From positions 1 to 11,117 of the forward strand of contig DAOVRI010000048.1 of the NCBI GenBank assembly GCA_030628245.1: 11,117 nt of DNA, written 5' to 3'. Source of the DNA: Dehalococcoidales bacterium. Its GTDB lineage: Bacteria; Chloroflexota; Dehalococcoidia; Dehalococcoidales; RBG-16-60-22. Below are positions 6,445 through 11,117 of the stretch, in pieces (position 1 is the stretch's first letter; each line of letters begins with the position of its first letter). Under the pieces are notes generated by a model. The model searched no databases. It saw only the letters and a list, made by a program, of their open reading frames with translations, and was not told the DNA's origin. A program made the translations under genes and the position numbers.

Positions 6445-7092
6445 TTGAATATTTCGGTAATCGAGGCCAGAGACCTCTCCGAGGCATGGTTCCTCTGCCT
6501 GTGCAAGGCTATAGCCGAAGGCTATGAGTATAAAATCGACCGCGGGAGCTATGCCGGCCAGAAACGGAAGGAACTTGACCTGGCCGTCGTTCAAGTCCAG
6601 TATCCTGGTACGCGTCCGCTGGTACCGGATGTACCCCAGGGCGTGCCCCCGCCCAGCACCATGGAATACGTGGAAAGCTACCTGCCGTACCTCATGACGT
6701 CGCACCGGAAAAAGGGAGAGCAGTATACCTACGGCCAGTACCTGGAAGAGCAGATATCCGAAGTAATCAAGATGTACCGTGAGGATGGCCATAACACCAA
6801 CCAGGCCTTTATGGCCGTGGGGAATGAAAAGTCCATCCATCTAGCTGACCCGCCCTGCCTGAGGATGATAGATACCAGAATCCATGAAGGCAGACTCAGT
6901 TTTGTTGTCTATTTCCGGTCGTGGGACCTGTGGGCCGGCTTCCCGTCGAACCTGGCGGCCATTCAACTCCTGAAGGAATACATGGCCGGTGAGATAGGCG
7001 TTGAAGACGGCGAGCTGGTGGCCATGAGCAAAGGGCTGCACCTCTACGAGTATTCCTGGGAGCTGGCCAGGGCCGTGATAAGGGTAAGCTAA
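6445..7092 (+). CDS. Short, archaeal-like thymidylate synthase family protein
   Basis: A 215-residue protein with the core of thymidylate synthase (ThyA superfamily), which methylates dUMP to dTMP with methylene-tetrahydrofolate. Motifs in order: YTYGQYLEEQI (95-105), PPCLRMIDTRI (136-146) with the catalytic Cys at 138, YFRSWDLWAGFPSNLAAIQLL (156-176) with phosphate-binding R158-S159, D161 and the nucleotide-selecting N169, and HLYEYSWE (199-206) with H199 and Y201. Asn at 169 favours dUMP over dCMP. The protein is much shorter than the ~264-residue bacterial ThyA and resembles the ~220-residue form of methanogenic archaea (PCLxxIDFxI, FRSHD..., HIYExxW). The start is TTG at 6445, with GGAAAGGA five bases upstream. 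The spacing to the gene before is 30 bases. It could be the cell's thymidylate synthase or a dCMP/dUMP-modifying relative. The fold call is firm; exact activity is inferred. Confidence 0.82.
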   Translation: MNISVIEARDLSEAWFLCLCKAIAEGYEYKIDRGSYAGQKRKELDLAVVQVQYPGTRPLVPDVPQGVPPPSTMEYVESYLPYLMTSHRKKGEQYTYGQYLEEQISEVIKMYREDGHNTNQAFMAVGNEKSIHLADPPCLRMIDTRIHEGRLSFVVYFRSWDLWAGFPSNLAAIQLLKEYMAGEIGVEDGELVAMSKGLHLYEYSWELARAVIRVS

Positions 7093-7093
7093 T

Positions 7094-7118
7094 CGGGTTC
7101 TGCTTGTAAGAGAACCCG
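7094..7118 (+). terminator. Hairpin between the thymidylate synthase-like gene and the sirtuin gene
   Basis: A perfect 8-bp stem (CGGGTTCT at 7094-7101 with AGAACCCG at 7111-7118) with a 9-base loop starts directly after the stop at 7092 and is followed by GAAGTTTTATGG. The T-run is short and offset by three bases, so it is a weak terminator or an attenuating or mRNA-stabilising hairpin. The sirtuin ribosome binding site begins 10 bases later. Confidence 0.4.
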
Positions 7119-7139
7119 GAAGTTTTATGGAGGTTAATA

Positions 7140-7910
7140 ATGGACCATATTGAAGCTGTAGCTGACATGATTGTGGAGTCGAAAAAGATAGTTGTCTTTA
7201 CCGGCGCCGGATTCAGCACGGAGTCGGGCGTGCCGGACTTCCGCAGTCCGGGCGGCGTCTGGGATGTATTCGACCCCAGCGAGTTGAATTTACCGAATTT
7301 CCTGCGGTACGAGGACATCCGGGAGAAATACTGGCAGATGCACAAGATGATGTGGGAAACGATTAGAGAAGCCCAGCCCAATGCGGGGCACTACGCCGTT
7401 ACCGAGCTTTACCAGATGGGCAAGCTCGACTGCATTATCACGCAGAATACCGACGGCCTGCACCAGAAAGCCGGTGTGCCGGAGGAGATGGTACTGGAAA
7501 TACACGGCACCATGCAGTGGGTCGATTGCCTCGATTGCCGGAAGCGTTACCCCAGGGCCTACGCCCACGATAAGATGCTGGCCGGAGAGAAGGTTCCCCG
7601 GTGTGACAGCTGCAATGGGCTTTTAAAACCATCCACGGTTGCCTTCGGGCAGGCGATGCCGGAGAGGGAGACGCGCGAATCCGAAATAAGGTCTTCCGCG
7701 TGTGACCTGTTCCTGGCCGCCGGTTCGTCGCTGGTGGTCTATCCCGCGGCGCAGATGCCGGTCTTAGCCAAGCGTAGCGGTGCCAAGCTGGTTATTTTAA
7801 ACCTGACCGAAACGCCTCATGACGGCCACGCCGATGTCGTCATCGCTGAAAAGACGGGCGAGACCCTATCCAAAATTGTCGCCCGGGCTAAAGAAAAAAT
7901 GTCTGCCTAG
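7140..7910 (+). CDS. Sir2-family NAD-dependent protein deacylase (sirtuin)
   Basis: A 256-residue cytoplasmic sirtuin that removes acyl groups from protein lysines using NAD, giving nicotinamide and O-acetyl-ADP-ribose. All family marks are present: GAGFSTESGVPDFRS (22-36), TQNTDGLHQKAG (101-112), catalytic His122 in the EIHGT segment, four zinc cysteines (C130, C133, C155, C158), KPSTVAFGQAMP (163-174), the AAGSSLVVYPA nucleotide loop (193-203) and LVILNLTET (217-225). The length is ordinary for bacterial CobB/Sir2. The YxxR pair that marks desuccinylase sirtuins is not evident in the region after FRSPGG (YWQMHK), so a deacetylase is favoured. The ATG at 7140 has GGAGG (7129-7133) six bases upstream. 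A common bacterial target is acetyl-CoA synthetase, but no such gene is in this window. It follows the thymidylate synthase-like gene and may be co-transcribed with it. Confidence 0.95.
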   Translation: MDHIEAVADMIVESKKIVVFTGAGFSTESGVPDFRSPGGVWDVFDPSELNLPNFLRYEDIREKYWQMHKMMWETIREAQPNAGHYAVTELYQMGKLDCIITQNTDGLHQKAGVPEEMVLEIHGTMQWVDCLDCRKRYPRAYAHDKMLAGEKVPRCDSCNGLLKPSTVAFGQAMPERETRESEIRSSACDLFLAAGSSLVVYPAAQMPVLAKRSGAKLVILNLTETPHDGHADVVIAEKTGETLSKIVARAKEKMSA

Positions 7911-7977
7911 CTCCGCGGATGGGCATACCTCGCCGTGTGTCTTTCGAGACTCCCGAGGACGTTTCAGGGAATTTAAA

Positions 7978-9204
7978 TTGATTAAATCCCGATGTAAATT
8001 CAGGCTGCTACTGGTGGCAGTTGTCTTGCTGCTTTTTCCGCTGGTAGTCGGCTGTGCTCCTGCCCATGACTTCAATAAACAACTGCGTGCCATCACCGGG
8101 CCCTATCGCTTTGACCTGGTGAAGTGGGAGTTAAGTGCCTTAATCCGGGAGGCGGGAAAGTTATTCAGTCGGCAGGAGAGCACGGAGAATGCTGCCGCTA
8201 CTTATTTCGCCAACGTCGAGCGGATTAAGATGCTGGAATCGGAGATAGAAGCCGTCAATGTGGGAAACCGGCAGGGCGACCTGGCTTCACTGGAAGATGA
8301 GCTTGGCGAATTGCAGCAGCAGAACGCAGAACTGGCCGGCATTGTGGAAAGGTTGCTGGAAACACAGATAAGAGAGGCCTTTTCGCGGCAGGGCATCTTC
8401 AATCCCGTAGATAAGTATGTAAGAATCAAGATTGGCTTTCCGCCGGTCAATATTCATATAGGGAAGCCGCCTCACCTGCTGGTCGTATCTCCCAGGGACA
8501 GGATAGAAAGCATCAGGGAGGTCACTTTCCTGCCGGATATGACCCAGGAGGACATGGAAAGTATCGAGGCCGAGATTGACAGTCTCGATGTCTCCTCGCT
8601 GGTGGTCAATCTGGGTGGCATTGCAACCTACCCGAGCTACGTAACCGATAAGGCGGACGTCCGCTTTATGCTTGATACCGCCGGCGAGGAATGGCTGCAC
8701 CAGTATCTGTCCTTTACGCCGCTGGGATTTCTCTACGTGCTGGATTTGGCCGGTATCCGCCGGAATTATGATATTGCCACCATGAACGAGAGCGTAGCCA
8801 GCATGCTCAGCAAGGAAATCGGCGGGATTATCTATCAACAGTACTATGCGCCGGGCGAAGCGGGCGACGCGGAGCAGACGACAGAATCAGGTTTTGACTT
8901 TAGTAAAGAAATGAGAGAAATCAGGAAGGTTGTGGATGACTACCTTGCCCGGGGTGAAATCGAGCAGGCCGAAGAATTCATGGAGCAGAAGCGGCAGCAC
9001 CTGGCCGAAAACGGCTATTATATCAGGAAGCTGAACCAGGCTTATTTTGCCTTTCACGGTACTTATGCCGATAGCCCCACCTCTATCAGCCCCATCGGGG
9101 CCGAACTGAAGGAACTGCGAAGCCAGAGCGATTCTCTGAAGGAGTTCCTGGACGCCGTTACCGGCATGACCAGTCGCCAGGACTTAGCCGAAAGTGTCCG
9201 GTAA
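7978..9204 (+). CDS. Lipoprotein with coiled coil and degenerate zincin-like motifs
   Basis: A 408-residue exported protein. With the TTG at 7978 (CAGGGA seven bases upstream) it begins with a basic segment, a hydrophobic stretch (10-24) and the lipobox LVVGC, giving lipidated Cys26, so it should be anchored on the outer face of the cytoplasmic membrane. An in-frame ATG at 7819 would overlap the sirtuin gene and spoil the signal peptide. Residues 82-130 form a coiled coil. Residues 137-210 look like a beta-rich domain (VRIKIGFPPVNIHIGKPPHLLVV, 142-164). At 234-245 the sequence TAGEEWLHQYLS resembles the HExxH zinc site of peptidases with the first His replaced by Glu (E237, E238, H241), and NESVASMLSKEIG (270-282) resembles the NExxA helix that carries the third ligand. 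I recall similar proteins of unknown function in Dehalococcoidia. Whether it binds metal or is an inactive zincin cannot be told. Confidence 0.83.
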   Translation: MIKSRCKFRLLLVAVVLLLFPLVVGCAPAHDFNKQLRAITGPYRFDLVKWELSALIREAGKLFSRQESTENAAATYFANVERIKMLESEIEAVNVGNRQGDLASLEDELGELQQQNAELAGIVERLLETQIREAFSRQGIFNPVDKYVRIKIGFPPVNIHIGKPPHLLVVSPRDRIESIREVTFLPDMTQEDMESIEAEIDSLDVSSLVVNLGGIATYPSYVTDKADVRFMLDTAGEEWLHQYLSFTPLGFLYVLDLAGIRRNYDIATMNESVASMLSKEIGGIIYQQYYAPGEAGDAEQTTESGFDFSKEMREIRKVVDDYLARGEIEQAEEFMEQKRQHLAENGYYIRKLNQAYFAFHGTYADSPTSISPIGAELKELRSQSDSLKEFLDAVTGMTSRQDLAESVR

Positions 9205-9374
9205 CAAACGCTTATATTTTCATCGGCGGCGGGTTAAACCATCTCACTGGACAGGGCAAACGTTTACGTAAAATTTAGCTTTTAAGGTCGAATTTTTATT
9301 TTTAGTTTATCGGATTCTTGCCAAAATAAACAAAATAGTTAAAAACGACGATTTCGTAAAGGTGTGGAGGGAAG
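9205..9374 (+). promoter_or_regulatory. AT-rich leader ahead of the HD-GYP gene, no certain element
   Basis: This 170-base gap is AT-rich from about 9268 and should hold the promoter of the HD-GYP gene. TTGCCA at 9318-9323 is a fair -35, but no good -10 lies 16-18 bases downstream. The T-rich stretch around 9291-9304 lacks a strong stem before it. GGAGGG at 9366-9371 is the ribosome binding site of the next gene, only three bases from its ATG. No RNA gene is apparent. Confidence 0.3.
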
Positions 9375-10847
9375 ATGAGAAGTCCTCCTGGCAGGTTAGT
9401 AAAGGTTAAAGTGAAAGCTGGCCATGCCGTGAAGATGCCGAAGCTTCATCGCAGGATGGCACAGGTTAAAATGAGCGGCAGTAACAGAGGTAAGGTGCTG
9501 CAGCCTGCTGACAGGATGGCACAGGTTAAAATGAGCGGCAGTAACAGAGGTAAGGTGATGCAGCCTGCTGACAGGATGGCACAGGTTAAAATGAGCGGCA
9601 GTAACAGAGGTAAGGTGCTGCAGCCTGCTGACAGGATGCCACAGGTTGAAATGAACGGCAGTAACAGAGGTAAGGTGCTGCAGCCTGCTGACAGGATGCC
9701 ACAGGTTGAAATGAACGGCAGTAACGGCAATAAGGTGATGCAGCCTGCTAATAGAATGCCACAGGTTGGTGCAAATAGAATTGACCTTCTGGAGAAGCTC
9801 TGGGCCAGGGCCAGGCCGGAAGATAAAGAAGATGAGCTGATTACGTGCATCATGCAGATGACGCATAATGCCCTCGGCGCTTCAGCGTCGTCACTGCTCC
9901 TGCTTGACGAAAAGGCACAGGAACTGTATTTCAGGTTTGCCGATGGCCCGGTGGGGCAGCGACTAAAACGATTGCACATCAGCCGGCAATCGGGTATTGC
10001 CGGATGGATAGCGCGGAATGGTAAACCCCTGATTGTAAATAACGCCGAAAAGAATGCGAATTTTTACAAGTTGATAGACAGTGCTACCGGTTTTAAAACG
10101 AGGTCTATCATCGCTGTGCCGATTATTATAGGGGATAAGGTTATCGGAGTTATCGAAGTACTCAATAAAGCGGACGGGACTGATTTTAACAGGCAGGACT
10201 TGAAAACGATGATGGGCGTGGCGACGACCACCGCCATGACGATTGAAAACGCCAGGATGAATACAAACCTGCTGAATTCCTACAAAAGTACCGTCAGGGC
10301 ACTGGTGTCCCTGGCCGATGCCAAGGAAACCAGCGGAGGCGGGCACTCGCGGCGAGTAACGGAATATTCGCTCATAGGGGCCAGGGAGATGTCACTTCCG
10401 AAGGAAGAGAAACAAAATATCGAATACGCTGCAACTCTTCATGACATAGGTAAGCTCAGCATCCCTGACAACATACTGAACAAGTCTGACGCCCTGACTG
10501 ATAAAGAGTGGCAGATAATACGAAAGCACCCGGTAACAGGTTATAACCTGCTGAAAGATATTCCTTTTCTCAGAGAAGCCAGTAAGCTCATTCTTTATCA
10601 CCATGAAAGGTATGACGGCAAGGGATATCCGCAGGGAATCATCGCTGACACAATACCGATAGGAGCCAGATTGATAGCCGTGGCCGATGCTTTTGACAAC
10701 ATGACCACCGACCACGTCTATCGCAAAGCGCTCAGTCGGCAGCAGGCCTTCGCCGAGTTGCATAAAAACGCCCGCAGCCAGTTCTGCCCGGTTGCCGTGA
10801 AGGCGTTCAATTCCGGATTTGTCAGAACCCGTTTGTCTAACAAATAA
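9375..10847 (+). CDS. GAF and HD-GYP domain protein, predicted cyclic-di-GMP phosphodiesterase, with repeat N-terminus
   Basis: A 490-residue cytoplasmic signalling protein. Residues 1-26 are basic (many Lys/Arg/His). Residues 27-133 are five full and one partial copy of a 20-residue repeat, RMAQVKMSGSNRGKV(L/M)QPAD. A GAF sensor domain spans about 145-295 (SSLLLLDEK, SGIAGWIARNGKPLIVNNA, SIIAVPIIIGDKVIGVIEVLNK). The HD-GYP domain follows, about 305-485: GHSRRV (H324), LHDIGK (H356, D357), the full HHERYDGKGYP motif (409-419, HHExxDGxGYP), and VADAFDNMTT. All metal and catalytic residues are kept, so cyclic-di-GMP (or related dinucleotide) hydrolysis is likely. The usual late QFDP element reads QFCP here, a small departure. 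The GAF domain probably senses a small ligand or redox state. The ATG at 9375 is chosen because of GGAGGG upstream. It stands alone between two non-coding gaps. Confidence 0.92.
   Translation: MRSPPGRLVKVKVKAGHAVKMPKLHRRMAQVKMSGSNRGKVLQPADRMAQVKMSGSNRGKVMQPADRMAQVKMSGSNRGKVLQPADRMPQVEMNGSNRGKVLQPADRMPQVEMNGSNGNKVMQPANRMPQVGANRIDLLEKLWARARPEDKEDELITCIMQMTHNALGASASSLLLLDEKAQELYFRFADGPVGQRLKRLHISRQSGIAGWIARNGKPLIVNNAEKNANFYKLIDSATGFKTRSIIAVPIIIGDKVIGVIEVLNKADGTDFNRQDLKTMMGVATTTAMTIENARMNTNLLNSYKSTVRALVSLADAKETSGGGHSRRVTEYSLIGAREMSLPKEEKQNIEYAATLHDIGKLSIPDNILNKSDALTDKEWQIIRKHPVTGYNLLKDIPFLREASKLILYHHERYDGKGYPQGIIADTIPIGARLIAVADAFDNMTTDHVYRKALSRQQAFAELHKNARSQFCPVAVKAFNSGFVRTRLSNK
9453..9773 (+). 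repeat. 60-bp in-frame tandem repeat coding the N-terminus of the HD-GYP protein
   Basis: Five full 60-bp copies (from 9453, 9513, 9573, 9633 and 9693) and a 21-base partial copy from 9753. Copies 1-3 differ by a single base over most of their length (CTG/ATG at the Leu/Met codon). Copies 4 and 5 share AQVKMS-to-PQVEMN changes, and copy 5 and the partial copy are more diverged at their ends. The pattern fits stepwise duplication with the left copies youngest. The period is a multiple of three, so copy number can change without breaking the frame. Confidence 0.95.
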
Positions 10848-10931
10848 CGCTCAGCCGCTTATTACCTCTATTTTTCAGAGACTTTCGCCGATTATCGCTT
10901 GCGTCCCGTGTTCGCCAAAGTCACTGTCGTG

Positions 10932-10940
10932 TGGTATCAT
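10932..10940 (+). promoter_or_regulatory. Extended -10 promoter candidate for the radical-SAM gene
   Basis: TGGTATCAT fits the extended -10 form TGnTATAAT with one mismatch. There is no convincing -35 (TTCGCC at 10911-10916, 18 bases off, is poor), which is normal for extended -10 promoters. A start near 10947 would leave a very short leader before the ATG at 10970. Confidence 0.3.
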
Positions 10941-10969
10941 TTTTTAGAGGAGACGATAGTAAGACAGAC

Positions 10970-11117
10970 ATGATACCGGAGCTCGTGAGCTTTGTTACCA
11001 GGCGTGAGGGGCGCAAGTTCCGCCATCTGAGTCCCACCTTTGACGATTCAATTATCGATGGGGGAAAACTGGGGGGTAAATCCGGCATATCGCTCTACGT
11101 GCATATACCGTTCTGTC
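10970..11117 (+). CDS. Radical SAM protein of the HemN/HemW kind, N-terminal part (3' end outside window)
   Basis: Forty-nine codons of a gene that runs off the window. The last visible residues, ISLYVHIPFC, are the typical beginning of the radical SAM core of oxygen-independent coproporphyrinogen oxidase-like proteins (HemN, HemW, HutW/ChuW), in which LYxHIPFC is followed by xxxCxxC; only the first iron-sulfur cysteine is inside the window. The motif begins about 40 residues in, after a polar leader (MIPELVSFVTRREGRKFRHL...), whereas HemW proteins usually begin almost at this motif, so this may be a different subgroup of the family. No in-frame start codon exists between GAGGAG (10947-10952) and ATG 10970; the 17-base spacing is longer than usual, and a GTG at 10985 is an alternative. 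Enzyme role (heme synthesis, heme chaperone or anaerobic heme breakdown) cannot be told from this fragment. Confidence 0.75.
   Translation, partial: MIPELVSFVTRREGRKFRHLSPTFDDSIIDGGKLGGKSGISLYVHIPFC

Noticed and set aside
5698..6840. A 380-codon open frame on the minus strand
   Set aside because: It lies opposite two genes with good ribosome binding sites, one of them with clear thymidylate synthase motifs. The translated minus-strand product has no recognisable domain, and such mirror frames are common in GC-rich genes.
7819..7977. Upstream ATG extension of the lipoprotein gene
   Set aside because: It would overlap the end of the sirtuin gene by about 90 bases and place 53 residues before the signal peptide. 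The TTG at 7978 with a ribosome binding site gives a normal lipoprotein start.
9225..9290. Possible GEMM (cyclic-di-GMP) riboswitch, because ACAGGGCAAAC occurs upstream of an HD-GYP gene
   Set aside because: Only the short GGGCAAAC core matches. The second conserved block (GACGCAAAGCC) and the tetraloop-receptor pairing are missing downstream, so the match is probably chance.
9453..9773. CRISPR array
   Set aside because: The 60-bp units are contiguous, in frame and without unique spacers, so it is a coding tandem repeat.

Overview
This window comes from a bacterial chromosome of moderate to high GC content, with all confident genes on the + strand. The gene families, the frequent GTG/TTG starts, the gene order leuC-leuD-leuB-cimA, and the palindromic intergenic repeats of the 'GTCATTGCGAG...' and 'CCCCCTCTCCTT...' kinds suggest an uncultured Chloroflexota of the Dehalococcoidia type. 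This placement is from pattern memory and is moderate in confidence. No search was run.

Layout. (1) 1-4558 is a branched-chain amino-acid operon: the 3' end of leuC, then leuD, leuB and cimA. LeuCD and LeuB act on both the isopropylmalate (leucine) and citramalate (isoleucine) intermediates, and CimA makes citramalate, so the genes fit one pathway set. The operon is broken in two places by AT-rich, foreign-looking genes. One is a HEPN-like protein (380-1051) between leuC and leuD. The other is a 105-residue protein (4573-4890) directly after cimA. Intergenic palindromes lie before leuD and between leuD and leuB. (2) 4891-5107 holds a hairpin terminator and a likely promoter. (3) 5108-7092 is a tight three-gene unit: two conserved-looking proteins of unknown function (197 and 234 residues) and a short, archaeal-like thymidylate synthase of 215 residues. 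(4) 7140-7910 encodes a sirtuin (NAD-dependent deacylase) with complete zinc and catalytic motifs. (5) 7978-9204 encodes a lipoprotein with a coiled coil and a degenerate zincin-like EExxH...NExxA pattern. (6) 9375-10847 encodes a GAF plus HD-GYP cyclic-di-GMP phosphodiesterase whose N-terminus is built from a 60-bp tandem repeat. (7) At 10970 a radical-SAM gene of the HemN/HemW kind begins and runs off the window.

The most interesting items are the two AT-rich insertions in the leu operon (one with the HEPN Rx4H RNase signature), the divergent thymidylate synthase operon with two unknown partners, and the in-frame 60-bp repeat expansion in the HD-GYP protein.
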